This document shows, in pieces, positions 17,930-32,274 of a DNA stretch of 64,000 nt (position 1 is the first letter of the stretch; each line of letters starts with the position of its first letter). Under the pieces are notes generated by a model that was not told the DNA's origin, did no database searches, and saw nothing but the letters and a program-made list of their open reading frames with translations. The DNA is from Rossellomorea aquimaris (GTDB lineage Bacteria > Bacillota > Bacilli > Bacillales > Bacillaceae_B), in NCBI RefSeq assembly GCF_000935355.1, contig NZ_JXZC01000001.1:868001-932000 (forward strand), read 5' to 3'. Position numbers and translations under genes: made by a program.

Positions 17930-18805
17930 TTATTCTACATTTTGCACTTGTTCTCTTAGCTTCTCGAGTGTTGATTTCAGTTCCACGACAATCGTGGCGA
18001 TAAAGGAATCATTTGCTTTCGAACCAATTGTGTTCACTTCCCGGTTCATTTCCTGAATTATGAAATCAAGCTTCCTGCCTACAGGCCCTTCACCAGTCAA
18101 TGTGGAATAAAAATACTGAATGTGACTTTCCAATCTCGTCAGTTCCTCGGTAATATCCGATTTATCAGCAAAAATGGCAACTTCCGTAAGTAAACGACTT
18201 TCATCAAAGGAAGTTTCATTGTATTCAAGAATCCTTTTTCTTAATCGTTCCCTGTATTGATTGACCACTTGGGGAGCATGATTGGTAAGTTCAACCAATT
18301 TTTTCTCTAAATGATTGAGATGGGAGAGAAAATCCTTCTTGAGAAGCTGTCCTTCTTTTTCCCGCATTAACCTAAGGTCAATTGCCGCTTGTTCTACAGC
18401 TTTTAACACCAAATGCTCAAGTTCTTCATTTTCTTCTTCCGATTCTTCAATCAACACAAATTCTTCTCTGTTTAAGAGGTGGGCTAATTGCACTTCATCT
18501 TTTAAGGAGAAGGTTTCTTTCACTTTATTTACTAACTGATAATAATCTTGAATGAGCTTCCAGTCAATATGTAGATTTTTATGTACTAAGCCATCACCGG
18601 TTATTGTGATGAAAATATCCACTTTCCCCCTCTTAACGGACTGGGATACTTGTTTTTTAATTTTATCCTCAAGTTTCATCAATTGGCGGGGCATTCTTAT
18701 GTAACATTCACTGAATCTGTGATTAACGGATTTCATTTCAACCGTTACAGTATGTTGTTCAGAGTCTACTTTGCTTCTTCCAAAGCCTGTCATACTGACA
18801 ACCAT
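17930..18805 (-). CDS. yloC: YicC/YloC family endoribonuclease-like protein
   Basis: A 291-aa YicC-family protein starting [17 protein letters not shown], with the diagnostic [27 protein letters not shown] and C-terminal [15 protein letters not shown], followed by [18 protein letters not shown]. Family members have been described as RNA endonucleases or adaptors for RNA decay; the role in Bacillus is less clear. I place the start at 18805, where homologues begin; a weak GGATGTGA lies upstream. An open frame extends 18 codons further and cannot be fully excluded. Confidence 0.9.
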   Translation of the reverse strand: MVVSMTGFGRSKVDSEQHTVTVEMKSVNHRFSECYIRMPRQLMKLEDKIKKQVSQSVKRGKVDIFITITGDGLVHKNLHIDWKLIQDYYQLVNKVKETFSLKDEVQLAHLLNREEFVLIEESEEENEELEHLVLKAVEQAAIDLRLMREKEGQLLKKDFLSHLNHLEKKLVELTNHAPQVVNQYRERLRKRILEYNETSFDESRLLTEVAIFADKSDITEELTRLESHIQYFYSTLTGEGPVGRKLDFIIQEMNREVNTIGSKANDSFIATIVVELKSTLEKLREQVQNVE

Positions 18806-18887
18806 TACGATCACATCCAATCTTTTGACGGTATTCGTATGTAGATCTACTGACTTCATATGATTTCATACGTGCATTCACACTATA

Positions 18888-18924
18888 TAAAAAAGGTAAT
18901 AGAGGCGATTCTCTATTACCTTTA
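18888..18924 (-). terminator. Intrinsic terminator of the P-type ATPase gene
   Basis: On the minus strand AAAGGTAATAGAG and CTCTATTACCTTTTTTA form a perfect stem around AATCGC with a T-run, 15 bases after the ATPase stop. Confidence 0.9.
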
Positions 18925-18939
18925 GGATTATACCACATT

Positions 18940-21621
18940 TCACTGTTTTTTTCTTGCGAAAAATGACCCTGCCAGCAAAAACGTTGGAACGGAGCTTAAT
19001 CCGATGATCAAGAACCAGTCTTTCATCGCGATTGGTACTGTATGGAAGATAGGCTGCAAGGATGGGATGTAGATTACGAGAAGCATTAATACAAGTGAAG
19101 ATAACACTGCCCACACCAGATACATGTTTCCAAACGGATTTCTTGAAAATACTGATACTTCACTTCGACAGTCGAAAACATGTATCAGCTGTGCCATAAC
19201 CAATGTAGCAAAGGCCACCGTTTGGGCATATGCCAAGTGATCAGGGTGAGTCTTATAAGACAACATAAATGCAAGTAAAGTGACTCCTCCGATTAAGAAT
19301 CCCCTTGACACTACTTTCCAACCTAGTCCCCGCGCAAACACCCCTTCTTTCGGATGCCTTGGCTTTCTCTTCATTACATCATCTTCAGGCTTATCAAGAC
19401 CCAGCGCCATGGCAGGAAGCCCATCTGTCACAAGGTTTACCCAAAGAATCTGAATCGGCACCAATGGAAGCGGAAGGGCCAGGATCATAGCAAATAGCAT
19501 GACGAGAATTTCACCGACATTCGAAGCCAGCAGGTACCGGATAAACTTTCTGATATTTTCATAGATGTTCCTACCCTCCTGAATCGCCGATTTAATCGTC
19601 GCAAAGTTATCATCCAACAGGACCAGTGAGGAGGACTCCTTTGCAACGTCGGTACCCGTTATCCCCATGGCCACTCCAATATCGGAAGATTTTATAGCAG
19701 GAGCGTCATTTACTCCATCCCCGGTCATCGCCACAACATGACCCCTGTTTTGCAGGGCTTTGACTATTTTTAATTTATGCTCAGGAGAAACACGTGCAAA
19801 TACCGATACGTCGTCCACAATCTCTTCTAATTCATGTACTTCCATTTGATTTAACGCTTTTCCATCCAGAACCCGATCCTTATTTTTTAAGATCCCGAGC
19901 TGTTTAGCAATCGCTTTAGCGGTTAAGATATGGTCGCCTGTAATCATGACCGTCTTGATACCGGCTGCGCGACATTCTTTGACCGCCTGCTTCACTTCAG
20001 GTCTTGGAGGATCAATCATACCTTGCAATCCAATGAAGGTGACTCCTTCTTCAATTTCTTGTTCAGTAATCCCTTCCATGGATCTTTCATTGAGCGGTTT
20101 ATACGCAATCGCAATGTTTCGCAGGGCATTGGAAGACATCTCGCTGATAGCCTCTTCCACCTTCTGGGAAATTTCAGTTGTTTTATATTGAAGTCTTCCT
20201 TCCCACAAGAAGGACTCGCTTTTAGCGACTAATACATCCGGAGCACCTTTCGTTACAGAAAAGTGTTTCCCATTTTGATCCACTACGATAATACTCATCA
20301 TCTTTCTAGTAGAATCAAAGGGAAATTCTTTTACAACCGTAAATTTTTTCTGCAAAGACTCCCGGCTTAATCCAGCTTTCAACCCCGCTACAAGTAGAGC
20401 CCCTTCTGTGGGATCGCCATCAACCACAAAGCCTTCTTCACGTGTAACAAGTTCTGCATGATTGCATAGCATCCCAAAAGTTAATAATTGTTGCAGGGCA
20501 TTCTCATTGTGAGGTGTCACCCTTTGTTCCCCGTTGTAGAATTGGCCGTCCGGCTCGTATCCGATCCCCGTTACCGTCCACGTCCTGCCTCCACTCCAGA
20601 GATGTGTGACCGTCATCTTATTTTGAGTCAGAGTTCCTGTTTTATCTGAGCATATAACCGATGCACAGCCTAATGTTTCAACAGCCGGCAGCTTTCTAAC
20701 GATCGCTTTTTTCTTGATCATCCGCTGAACACCGAGGGAAAGGGCAACGGTTACAATTGCCGGTAACCCTTCAGGAATAGCCGCTACAGCCAAAGAAACT
20801 CCCGCTAAGAACATGGTGTACATGTCATGGCCTTGGATTACACCGATTCCTACGACTAAAGCCGTTAACACGAGGGCAACCGTGATCAGTATTTTCCCTA
20901 ATTCCTCAAGCTTTCTTTGAAGTGGGGTTATCATCGTTTCTGCTTTTTGAATCATATCAGCGATTTGTCCCATCGCTGTTTTCATTCCGATCGATGTAAC
21001 AACTCCAATTCCATTTCCCCTTGTAACCAACGTCCCCATAAAGGCCATGTTCTCTAAATCTCCGAGACTCATATTTTCGCCATTAACAGGGCTCGTTCCT
21101 TTAATAACGGGTACAGATTCCCCCGTTAAGGCAGATTCCTCTATTTCCAGGCTATTTGCTTCAATGAGGCGTACATCTGCCCCAATCCGATCCCCGCTTC
21201 CAAAGCGGATAATATCTCCAATGATGACTTCTTTTGAAGCAATTTTCACCCATTTTCCATCCCTTAACACTGAAACCTGAGGTGCTGAGAGTTCCTTTAA
21301 AGCCTGTAGGGACCTTTCTGCTTTACGCTCTTGAAAAAAACCTAAAAAACCGTTGATTAATACAATGGCAATGATTGCAATCGCATCGATGTATTCTCCA
21401 AGTAACCCTGAAATGAGTGTGGCTGCCAATAACACAAGAACCATAAAGTCCTTAAATTGACTGAAAAATAATAACAAAGCCGATTGCTTCTCAGCTTCTT
21501 CTAATTGATTGTAGCCATATTGGTTCCGTCTCTTAGCTACATCTTCTGTTGAAAGACCTTCTTGATAATTGGTATTCAATGACTGCTCTATATCCTCTTG
21601 TCTCATCTCATGAAATTTCAT
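18940..21621 (-). CDS. yloB: Calcium-transporting P-type ATPase (YloB-like)
   Basis: An 893-aa P2A-type cation ATPase. Visible are the N-terminal cation_ATPase_N segment, the actuator motif ALTGES (about 165), the transmembrane PEGLPA (about 288) typical of Ca pumps, the phosphorylation loop CSDKTGTLTQNKM (about 330), KGAPD, MITGDH and the hinge TGDGVNDAPAIK. Ten membrane helices are expected. B. subtilis YloB is an endoplasmic-reticulum-like Ca ATPase made during sporulation. The nearest strong binding site, GGAGGAG, is 14 bases from the ATG. It is transcribed divergently from rqcH across a 213-bp intergenic region in which I see no convincing promoter. Confidence 0.93.
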   Translation of the reverse strand: MKFHEMRQEDIEQSLNTNYQEGLSTEDVAKRRNQYGYNQLEEAEKQSALLLFFSQFKDFMVLVLLAATLISGLLGEYIDAIAIIAIVLINGFLGFFQERKAERSLQALKELSAPQVSVLRDGKWVKIASKEVIIGDIIRFGSGDRIGADVRLIEANSLEIEESALTGESVPVIKGTSPVNGENMSLGDLENMAFMGTLVTRGNGIGVVTSIGMKTAMGQIADMIQKAETMITPLQRKLEELGKILITVALVLTALVVGIGVIQGHDMYTMFLAGVSLAVAAIPEGLPAIVTVALSLGVQRMIKKKAIVRKLPAVETLGCASVICSDKTGTLTQNKMTVTHLWSGGRTWTVTGIGYEPDGQFYNGEQRVTPHNENALQQLLTFGMLCNHAELVTREEGFVVDGDPTEGALLVAGLKAGLSRESLQKKFTVVKEFPFDSTRKMMSIIVVDQNGKHFSVTKGAPDVLVAKSESFLWEGRLQYKTTEISQKVEEAISEMSSNALRNIAIAYKPLNERSMEGITEQEIEEGVTFIGLQGMIDPPRPEVKQAVKECRAAGIKTVMITGDHILTAKAIAKQLGILKNKDRVLDGKALNQMEVHELEEIVDDVSVFARVSPEHKLKIVKALQNRGHVVAMTGDGVNDAPAIKSSDIGVAMGITGTDVAKESSSLVLLDDNFATIKSAIQEGRNIYENIRKFIRYLLASNVGEILVMLFAMILALPLPLVPIQILWVNLVTDGLPAMALGLDKPEDDVMKRKPRHPKEGVFARGLGWKVVSRGFLIGGVTLLAFMLSYKTHPDHLAYAQTVAFATLVMAQLIHVFDCRSEVSVFSRNPFGNMYLVWAVLSSLVLMLLVIYIPSLQPIFHTVPIAMKDWFLIIGLSSVPTFLLAGSFFARKKQ

Positions 21622-21834
21622 GCAACCATTTCACTCTCCTCCTACGATACGAAAAGTTGTCCCTTCTCATAGCATTCTTATTCAGACTCGTCCTAAAAAA
21701 TGATATGATTTATGTATGTTTTGCATTTTATCGTTTAGAGGGGTAAAATCGATTACATTTGATACACAGAGATGTTGACAAAGTCGGATAGAATTAAAAA
21801 CGATTGAAACCGTTTAAAGTAGAGGATGTTTTAT

Positions 21835-23538
21835 ATGTCATTTGATGGATTATTTACGAGAAGCATGACGCGAGAATTGAATGAAAACGTATTACACGGA
21901 CGGATTAATAAAATACATCAACCTTATAAAAATGAAATCATTATGATTATCCGGGCTAATGGAAAAAATCACAAAGTTCTATTATCTGCCCACCCCAATT
22001 ATTCCAGGGTGCAATTAACAAACGAAAACTACGAGAATCCTTCTGTTCCTCCTATGTTCTGTATGCTCTTACGTAAGCATCTGGAAGGGTACATTGTGGA
22101 AGGAATCAAACAAGTTGAGTTAGACCGGATGATTATATTCGAAGTGAAAGGAAGAAATGAAATCGGTGATATTTCATATAAACAATTGATTATTGAGATC
22201 ATGGGACGACACAGCAATATTATCTTAGTTGATAAGGAACGTAATATGATTTTGGATAGTATCAAGCATATTTCACCAAGTATGAACACCCATCGTACCG
22301 TTTTACCAGGACATACGTATGTTCTCCCCCCTCAACAGGATAAAAGAAATCCTCTTGAAGCAACAAGTGATGATGTCCTAAGAGCACTGGACTTTAATTC
22401 CGGCAAACTAGATAAGCAGATCGTTCAATCCTTTGCAGGAATTTCTCCTCTCTATGCGAAGGAAGTTGTACACCGGGCTGGAATCGGAAGCCAGTCGACC
22501 ATTGCTGAATCATTCATAGAATTGATTCAACATGCAAAATCGAATGACTCAACACCTACCCTCATTAGCGGAGAAAAAGAAACGTTTTACTGGATGGATC
22601 TTGAACATCTTCAAGGGGAGAAACAAACCTTTCCTTCGTTAAGTGCATTATTAGACCGGTTCTTCTATCAGAAGGCTGCAAGAGACCGGGTCAAGCAGCA
22701 AGGAAACGATTTGGAACGATTCATTCGAAACGAACGTGATAAAAATGTAAATAAAATTGAAAAATTAAAGCAAACATTAGAGGATGCCCGACAGGCTGAT
22801 CGATATCAATTGCTGGGTGAACTACTTACATCGAATTTATATGCCGTTGAACGGGGTATGACTGAGGTTAGCGTTGTAAATTACTACGATGAAAACGGGG
22901 AAAGCATTACCATCCCCCTCAACCCACAAAAGTCTCCATCTGATAATGCCCAAAACTATTTCTCTCGCTATCAAAAAGCAAAGAATGCAGTGAAAATCGT
23001 TCATGAGCAAATCGAAAAAGCCGACGATGAGATTAAGTATCTAGAGCAATTACTTCAGCAATTAGAATCGGCATCTACCAAAGATGTAGAAGAAATCAGA
23101 GAGGAACTCGAGGAAGAAGGTTACCTGAGGGTCCGCAAGCAGACGAAAAAGAAAAAAGCCAATGTAAAGCCCGTTCTGGAAAACTACACATCAAGCGATG
23201 GCACACAAATCTTAGTTGGAAAAAACAATAAACAAAACGACTATCTAACGAACAGAGTCGCAGGCAGGGAAGAGATTTGGCTTCACACGAAGGATATTCC
23301 CGGCTCCCACGTAGTAATCAAGAGTCAGAACCCTTCTGACGAGACGATCAAGGAAGCGGCTAACATTGCTGCCTACTTCAGTAAAGCACGGGAATCAAGC
23401 TCGGTACCTGTTGATTTCACTCAAGTCAAACAGGTAAAAAAACCAAAAGGAGCCAAGCCTGGGTTTGTCATTTATGAAGGACAGCAAACCGTGTATGTGA
23501 CACCTGATTTGGATCTGGTTCGATCATTGAAAGATTGA
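21835..23538 (+). CDS. rqcH: Ribosome quality control protein RqcH (Rqc2/NEMF family)
   Basis: A 567-aa NFACT protein, the only + strand gene here. RqcH binds stalled 50S-peptidyl-tRNA complexes and directs alanine tailing for degradation; such proteins were earlier called fibronectin-binding protein A. The N-terminal NFACT-N domain starts [17 protein letters not shown], a helix-hairpin-helix and long coiled coil follow (about 280-440, [17 protein letters not shown] charged repeats), and the C-terminal NFACT-R domain contains [13 protein letters not shown]. The ATG at 21835 follows AGAGGATGTTTTAT; a second ATG three codons earlier is too close to the site. It ends in its own terminator, converging on pyrE. 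Confidence 0.93.
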   Translation: MSFDGLFTRSMTRELNENVLHGRINKIHQPYKNEIIMIIRANGKNHKVLLSAHPNYSRVQLTNENYENPSVPPMFCMLLRKHLEGYIVEGIKQVELDRMIIFEVKGRNEIGDISYKQLIIEIMGRHSNIILVDKERNMILDSIKHISPSMNTHRTVLPGHTYVLPPQQDKRNPLEATSDDVLRALDFNSGKLDKQIVQSFAGISPLYAKEVVHRAGIGSQSTIAESFIELIQHAKSNDSTPTLISGEKETFYWMDLEHLQGEKQTFPSLSALLDRFFYQKAARDRVKQQGNDLERFIRNERDKNVNKIEKLKQTLEDARQADRYQLLGELLTSNLYAVERGMTEVSVVNYYDENGESITIPLNPQKSPSDNAQNYFSRYQKAKNAVKIVHEQIEKADDEIKYLEQLLQQLESASTKDVEEIREELEEEGYLRVRKQTKKKKANVKPVLENYTSSDGTQILVGKNNKQNDYLTNRVAGREEIWLHTKDIPGSHVVIKSQNPSDETIKEAANIAAYFSKARESSSVPVDFTQVKQVKKPKGAKPGFVIYEGQQTVYVTPDLDLVRSLKD

Positions 23539-23550
23539 CTTTAGCAATGA

Positions 23551-23598
23551 GGCACTTTCACTCAGTCTGAAATGGGATTGAGTGGGAGTGCTTTTTAA
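23551..23598 (+). terminator. Intrinsic terminator of rqcH
   Basis: GGCACTTTCACTCA pairs with TGAGTGGGAGTGC (with a wobble) and is followed by TTTTTAATT, 13 bases after the rqcH stop. Confidence 0.85.
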
Positions 23599-23630
23599 TT
23601 GGTCGTCAGGGGACGGTTCCCTACCCCGCA

Positions 23631-23666
23631 AAAATTAAAAAGCAACTCACCAACGAGTTGCTTTCC
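23631..23666 (-). terminator. Terminator of the pyr operon
   Basis: On the minus strand AGCAACTC pairs with GAGTTGCT around six bases and is followed by TTTTTAATTTTT, right after the pyrE stop. Confidence 0.88.
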
Positions 23667-23668
23667 CC

Positions 23669-24288
23669 TTACATTCCCCAATTCTCTGGGTCTTCTCTCC
23701 AAAGCTTTAACTGTTCTAACTCATCTTCACGAATAATCTCATTTTGGACCGCTGCATCCAATAAGCTTGAATAATCGGATAGGGCATAGGCTTCAATATC
23801 TTGCTCATCAAACATCCTTTTCCCTTTCTCCAGTTCGTATGTGAAAATCGCGACTACTCCTAATACGTCACAGCCCGCTTCTCTCAAGGCGTTCACAGCT
23901 GTAATGCAGCTTCCTCCCGTTGAGATGAGGTCTTCAACCACAACTACTTTTTGTCCCGGCGCAGCTTTCCCTTCAATCTGCTTCCCTTTTCCGTGAGCCT
24001 TTGCTTTTGACCTGACGTAACACATTGGAAGGTTTAGTTTTTCACTCACCCATGCAGCATGTGGAATTCCAGCTGTTGCAGTCCCCGCAATGACTTCGAC
24101 ATGAGGGAATTTCTCTTTGATAATCTCAACAAGACCCGTAGAGATTTCATCCCGTACTGTAGGATAAGATAAGGTCAGTCGATTATCACAATAGATCGGG
24201 GACTTGATCCCGGATGACCATGTAAAAGGCTCTGACGGGTTTAAAAATACAGCTTCGATGTCTAATAGTTTTTTGGCGATTTCTTGTT

Positions 24289-24292
<4 letters not shown>
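23669..24292 (-). CDS. pyrE: Orotate phosphoribosyltransferase
   Basis: A 207-aa enzyme making OMP from orotate and PRPP. The PRPP-binding signature [20 protein letters not shown] and the flexible-loop lysines ([15 protein letters not shown]) are intact. It is the last gene of the pyr operon and overlaps pyrF by 4 bp. The C-terminal tail after the catalytic fold ([20 protein letters not shown]) is typical of the Bacillus form. Confidence 0.96.
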
Positions 24293-26678
<2,386 letters not shown>

Positions 26679-26682
<4 letters not shown>

Positions 26683-29600
26683 TGAAAAACCGCCTCTCTT
26701 GTCTTCGGTTGTGATGGAAGAGCCTCAGCAGAGAATGTCATGGATTCAATCACTCTCAGGATGGCTTCTGCAGTGTCAAGAGATGTAAGACATGGAATGC
26801 CGTTCTCTACAGATTCTCTACGAATTCTAAATCCGTCACGGGCAGGTTGTTTTCCTTTAGTCAAGGTATTGATGACAAGCTGTGTTTCTCCACTTTGGAT
26901 GATGTCCAGCAGGGTTGGTCCGGTGGATCCGATCTTATCCACCTCGCGTACGGCAATGTTTGCTTTCGTCAGATGCTCAGCCGTACCTTTGGTTGCTAGG
27001 ATTTGATACCCGATATCGATAAAGCGTTGAGCAAGAAGAACTGCTTCGTCTTTGTCTTTATCTGCTACAGTCATGAGTACAGAGCCATATTCTTTCATTT
27101 GCATCCCTGCTGCAACCATTCCTTTGTAGAGGGCTTTTTCTAATGTGAGATCCTTCCCCATTACTTCTCCCGTCGATTTCATTTCTGGTCCCAGCGTAAT
27201 GTCGACCCTTCTTAGCTTGGCAAAGGAGAAAACAGGGACCTTCACATAGACACCATGCTTTTCAGGTATTAAACCTGATTCATATCCTTGATCCTTCAGG
27301 GAGATCCCAAGTATGGACTTGGTTGCGATATTAGCCATCGGTACATTCGTGATCTTGCTGATGAATGGCACTGTACGGCTGGAGCGTGGATTCACTTCCA
27401 GAACAAATACTTCGCCTTTCGAGATGACATATTGGATATTCAGTAACCCAACAATGTTTAAGCCTTTAGCTAGTCTCGTAGTATAATCCACAATGGTTTG
27501 TTTCTGTTCTTGTGTGAGCTGCTGTGGAGGATAAACCGCGATGGAATCCCCAGAGTGAACTCCAGCCCGTTCGATATGCTCCATGATTCCAGGGACGACT
27601 ACGTCCACTCCGTCAGAAATCGCATCCACTTCAATTTCCTTTCCGATCAGGTAACGGTCGATTAAAACCGGATGCTGCGGATTCACTTTCACTGCATTCT
27701 TCATGTATTGAAGAAGCTCTTCTTCCCGGTAAACAATTTCCATTGCTCTTCCACCAAGGACGTAAGACGGTCTGACCAGCACCGGGTATCCGATGCTTTC
27801 AGCAATGGATATGGCTCCTTCTACAGATACCGCTGTTTTCCCTTCAGGTTGAGGAATGCCAAGTTCGTTCAGAGTATGTTCGAATTTATCCCTGTTTTCT
27901 GCACGATCTAAATCTTCAAGGGATGTACCGAGAATCTTGACTCCCCTTCTAACCAGCTCATCTGCAAGATTGATCGCGGTTTGCCCGCCAAACTGTACGA
28001 CAACTCCCTTAGGCTTCTCAAGATCAATGATGTGCATCACATCTTCTACCGTAAGAGGTTCAAAATATAATTTATCCGAGATGCTGAAGTCTGTCGAAAC
28101 CGTTTCTGGATTGTTGTTTACGATGATCGCTTCATAACCCGCTTCTTTAATGGCCCAGACAGAGTGAACGGTCGCGTAATCAAATTCAACTCCCTGACCG
28201 ATCCTGATCGGTCCTGACCCAAGAACGATGACACTCTCCCTTGATGTGACCCTGGACTCATTCTCATCCTCATATGTTCCATAGAAGTATGGAGTTTCTG
28301 ATTCAAACTCAGCCGCACAAGTATCTACCATTTTATATACAGGTGTTAAATGATTTTCTTTTCTCCAGCTATACAATTCTGCTTCTGTACAATTCCATAG
28401 CTTGGCAATGGTGATGTCTGAGAAGCCCATTCTCTTTGCTTTTTGAGCCATGTCAAGATTGAAGGGATGCAAGGTCAATTCCTTTTCGAAATCTACAATT
28501 CTATTCATCTTATACAGGAAGAAAAGATCGATTTTGCTCCATTCGTGAATGGTTTCAATCGTCACTCCTCTTCTAAGTGCTTCCCCGATATAGAAGAGTC
28601 GTTCATCTCCTGCTTTCTTAATTCTCTTCTCGATCCACTCGTCTGTAAATTGCTCAGCATCACTTAACTCCATATGATACGTATTGCTTTCGAGTGAACG
28701 AATCGCTTTAAGAAGTGACTCTTCAAACGTTCGGCCAATCGCCATTACTTCACCGGTTGCTTTCATTTGCGTACCCAGGTTACGCTTGGCAGCTTCAAAT
28801 TTATCAAACGGCCACCTTGGGATTTTTGTCACCACATAGTCCAGTGCAGGTTCGAATGATGCATATGTTTTACCTGTTACAGGATTCATCATTTCATCCA
28901 GGGTCAGTCCTACTGCAATTTTTGCTGCAAGCTTCGCAATCGGGTATCCCGTCGCTTTTGATGCAAGGGCAGATGATCTGCTCACCCTAGGATTCACCTC
29001 AATGATGTAATACTGGAAGCTGTCAGGGTCCAGGGCAAGCTGTACGTTACAGCCTCCTTCTATTCCTAACTCACGGATGATATTTAAACTTGTATTCCGC
29101 AGCATTTGATACTCACGGTCACTTAAGGTTTGACTTGGCGCTACAACAATTGAATCTCCCGTATGAATTCCAACCGGGTCGATATTCTCCATATTACACA
29201 CCACGATGGCGTTATCGGCTGCGTCTCTCATAACCTCATATTCTATTTCTTTGAAGCCCGCAATACTTTTCTCCAAGAGACACTGGGTTACAGGACTATA
29301 TTTCAATCCTGAGCTTACGATCTCGACCAATTCTTCTTCGTTGTGACAGATTCCACCACCGGTTCCACCCAATGTATAGGCAGGACGGACGATGACTGGA
29401 TAGCCGATTTCATTCACAAATTGATAAGCTTCATCTAAGGAATGAATGATTTCACTTTCCGGAACCGGCTCTCCCATTTCATTCATCAAATTTCTGAACA
29501 AGTCACGGTCTTCCGCTTTCTCGATCGCAGAAAGCTTCGTTCCGAGAATTTCAACTTCGCATTCTTCTAAAACCCCCGATTTAGCAAGTTCAACAGCCAG

Positions 29601-29891
29601 GTTCAAACCCGTTTGTCCACCTAATGTAGGAAGTAGGGCATCCGGACGTTCTTTACGGATGATCCTGCTGACAAACTCCAGTGTCAGTGGTTCGATATAC
29701 ACTTTATCTGCCATTTCAGCGTCGGTCATGATTGTAGCCGGGTTTGAGTTTACTAGAATAACCCGGTAGCCTTCCTCTTTTAAGGCGATACACGCTTGAG
29801 TTCCTGCATAATCGAATTCTGCCGCCTGTCCTATGATGATTGGTCCACTTCCGATAACTAAGATGCTTTTGATGTCTGTACGTTTAGGCAT
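26679..29891 (-). CDS. pyrAB: Carbamoyl-phosphate synthase, large subunit (pyrimidine-specific)
   Basis: A 1070-aa synthase making carbamoyl phosphate from ammonia, bicarbonate and two ATP. The protein is an internal duplication: the first carboxy-phosphate half starts [25 protein letters not shown] and the second half [20 protein letters not shown] near residue 555. Each half has an ATP-grasp fold ([17 protein letters not shown] and [17 protein letters not shown]). The final 140 residues are the MGS-like allosteric domain, which in pyrimidine enzymes responds to UMP and PRPP. It overlaps carA by 8 bp. Confidence 0.97.
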
Positions 29892-30975
29892 GTTGAAGCT
29901 CCTTTCTTTTCTCGTCTTTCATAAGTTGTAAGAAATCATCGAATAAGTAATTTGAATCCTCAGGTCCAGGAGATGCTTCCGGGTGATACTGAACCGTAAA
30001 GGCCGGGAAGTCTAAATGCTTTAATCCTTCTACTGTTCCATCATTGATGGCCATGTGAGTAACTTGAAGCCTTGATCCTGCCAATGATTTTTCATCTACA
30101 GCATAGCCATGGTTCTGGGACGTCAGTGCCACTTTTCCAGTTGTCAAATCTTTTACCGGATGGTTGCCTCCGCGGTGACCGAATTTCATTTTGAAGGAGT
30201 CTCCCCCACATGCCAGAGCAAACAATTGATGCCCCAAACAAATTCCGAAGAGTGGAATTTCCCCCAGTAGCTCTTTAATGGTCTCAATGGCTTCCGGCAC
30301 ATCTTTCGGATCTCCCGGTCCATTTGAAAGCATGATACCGTCAGGCTGTAAGCGACGGATCTCTTCAGCTGACGTATTGTAAGGAACCACAATCACGTCA
30401 CAATCACGCTTGTTTAATTCTCTAAGAATTCCGTGTTTCATCCCAAAGTCCATTAACACGACACGATATCCCCTACCTGGACTGGCATAAGCTGTTTTGG
30501 TCGAAACCTGCATGACTTGATCTGTTCTTAGAGCTGTATCTTTCAATTTCTCAATCATTTCTTTTGGATCTAATTCAGCTGAACAAATAATGCCTTTCAT
30601 TGCTCCATGCTGTCTAATGATTCTTGTTAACTTTCTGGTATCGATATCCGAAATTCCTGGAATACCTTTTATTTTTAATAATTCATCCAATGTTGATTCA
30701 TTTCTCCAGTTAGAAGGAAAATCTGCAACCTCTCTCACAATGAACGCTTTGATAGCAGGTGTGATGGACTCGAAATCGTCGCGGTTGATTCCATAGTTCC
30801 CTACGAGGGGATAAGTCAAAGTGACAAGCTGTCCACAGTATGATGGATCAGATAGAATTTCCTGATATCCTGTCATACTTGTATTGAAGACCACTTCCCC
30901 AATCGTTTCTTTATTCGCTCCAAATCCTTCTCCTACAAATACTGTTCCATCGTCTAAAATGAGTTGTCTTTTCAT
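29884..30975 (-). CDS. pyrAA: Carbamoyl-phosphate synthase, small subunit (pyrimidine-specific)
   Basis: A 363-aa glutamine amidotransferase subunit that supplies ammonia to PyrAB. The N-terminal CPSase small domain begins [18 protein letters not shown]. The class I amidotransferase domain has LSNGPGDP, the nucleophile block [10 protein letters not shown] (Cys about 240) and the His/Glu pair [11 protein letters not shown]. Its placement in the pyr operon identifies it as the pyrimidine rather than the arginine isoform. Confidence 0.97.
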   Translation of the reverse strand: MKRQLILDDGTVFVGEGFGANKETIGEVVFNTSMTGYQEILSDPSYCGQLVTLTYPLVGNYGINRDDFESITPAIKAFIVREVADFPSNWRNESTLDELLKIKGIPGISDIDTRKLTRIIRQHGAMKGIICSAELDPKEMIEKLKDTALRTDQVMQVSTKTAYASPGRGYRVVLMDFGMKHGILRELNKRDCDVIVVPYNTSAEEIRRLQPDGIMLSNGPGDPKDVPEAIETIKELLGEIPLFGICLGHQLFALACGGDSFKMKFGHRGGNHPVKDLTTGKVALTSQNHGYAVDEKSLAGSRLQVTHMAINDGTVEGLKHLDFPAFTVQYHPEASPGPEDSNYLFDDFLQLMKDEKRKELQHA

Positions 30976-32258
30976 TGTTTGTTTCCTCCTTCATTCCATA
31001 CAAGAGATCCCTGATAAAAAGTAGCTTTCGGAAAGCCTTTACACTCCCATCCTTTAAATGGAGTATTTTTTCCTTTTGACAGAAATTCAGCTGGGTCAAT
31101 CACTTTTTGTTCATTTAAATCTATAAGCGTAAAGTCAGCTTCTCCTCCTACTTCTAGTAGTCCAAACGGAAGTTTAAAGGCTGAGCTTGGTTTAATCGTC
31201 ATCCAGTCAATTAGCTGCTTCAATGTGAAGATCCCTTTTTCTACAAAGTGTGTGTAGAGTAACGGAAAGGCTGTTTCCAATCCTACAATTCCGAAAGGAG
31301 CAAGCTGCATCCCTTCAGACTTCTCCGCTTCCGTATGAGGTGCATGATCCGTTGCGATAAAGTCGATGGTGCCATCCAGCAATCCTTCTATTAACGCTTC
31401 CCGATCTTCTTTGCTTCTAAGCGGCGGGTTCATTTTGAAATTCGTATCAAGGCCTGGAATATCTTCTTCACACAGGAGAAGATGGTGTGGTGTCACTTCA
31501 GCAGTCACATTGATCCCTGCCCTTTTAGCATCACGAACCACTCTCACTGACTCTTTTGTTGAAATATGACATACGTGATAATGTACGCCTGCCGCTTCTG
31601 CAAGCAGCACATCCCGGGATATATGTACGGCTTCACAGATGGAAGGTATCCCTTTCAGGTTATACTCTTTGGAGAATGTTCCATCATGGACCGCTCCTCC
31701 ATATATCAGGGTATTCTCTTCACAGTGGGCCACAATGGATGCATTGATGCCGGCTGCCTTCTTCATGGCTTCAAACATCATGTCTGCCGATTGCACCCCT
31801 ACCCCGTCATCCGTGAATGCAAATGCCCCATTTTCGTTTAAGGAAGGTAAGTCATTAAGCGTTTTCCCAACTTGTCTCTCTGTGATGGCGGCATAGGGTA
31901 ACACGCGAACACTGGCTGTTTCGGAGATCTTTTGGTTAAGGGCTTGCAGATTTTCTACTGAGTCAGGTACGGGTCTTGTATTGGGCATTGCAGCGATGGT
32001 CGTGAAACCACCCTTTGCAGCAGCCTTTGTTCCCGTTTCAATTGTTTCTTTGTGTTCGCCCCCCGGTTCCCTTAAATGGACATGAAGATCAACAAATCCT
32101 GGGGAAATCAATAACCCATCTGCTTGAAATTCCTGGTGGTCGGTACATTTGAGGTCCGTTCCCATCTCGATGATTTTCTGATTCTCCACCTTCACATCCA
32201 CTATCTCAAGGTCACCATTCTTTGCTAGAATACGTGCATTTCGGATTAACCATTTCAT
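30972..32258 (-). CDS. pyrC: Dihydroorotase
   Basis: A 428-aa type I dihydroorotase of the amidohydrolase fold, closing carbamoyl aspartate to dihydroorotate. The zinc ligands appear in [16 protein letters not shown] (about residues 58-73), the carbamylated-lysine region, HCEE, HICHISTKE-like [10 protein letters not shown], and the catalytic Asp in [10 protein letters not shown]. It overlaps carA by 4 bp and follows pyrB by 16 bp. Confidence 0.97.
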   Translation of the reverse strand: MKWLIRNARILAKNGDLEIVDVKVENQKIIEMGTDLKCTDHQEFQADGLLISPGFVDLHVHLREPGGEHKETIETGTKAAAKGGFTTIAAMPNTRPVPDSVENLQALNQKISETASVRVLPYAAITERQVGKTLNDLPSLNENGAFAFTDDGVGVQSADMMFEAMKKAAGINASIVAHCEENTLIYGGAVHDGTFSKEYNLKGIPSICEAVHISRDVLLAEAAGVHYHVCHISTKESVRVVRDAKRAGINVTAEVTPHHLLLCEEDIPGLDTNFKMNPPLRSKEDREALIEGLLDGTIDFIATDHAPHTEAEKSEGMQLAPFGIVGLETAFPLLYTHFVEKGIFTLKQLIDWMTIKPSSAFKLPFGLLEVGGEADFTLIDLNEQKVIDPAEFLSKGKNTPFKGWECKGFPKATFYQGSLVWNEGGNKQ

Positions 32259-32274
32259 TTCAAATTCCCCCTAG

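Noticed and set aside
21775..21794. TTGACA before rqcH considered as a promoter
   Set aside because: No -10 element at 16-18 bp; the only TAGAAT is 8 bp away.
23601..23630. GGGGACGGTTCC palindromic-like motif between rqcH and pyrE
   Set aside because: A short motif of a type I recall as common in Bacillaceae intergenic DNA; too short and single in this window to call a repeat.
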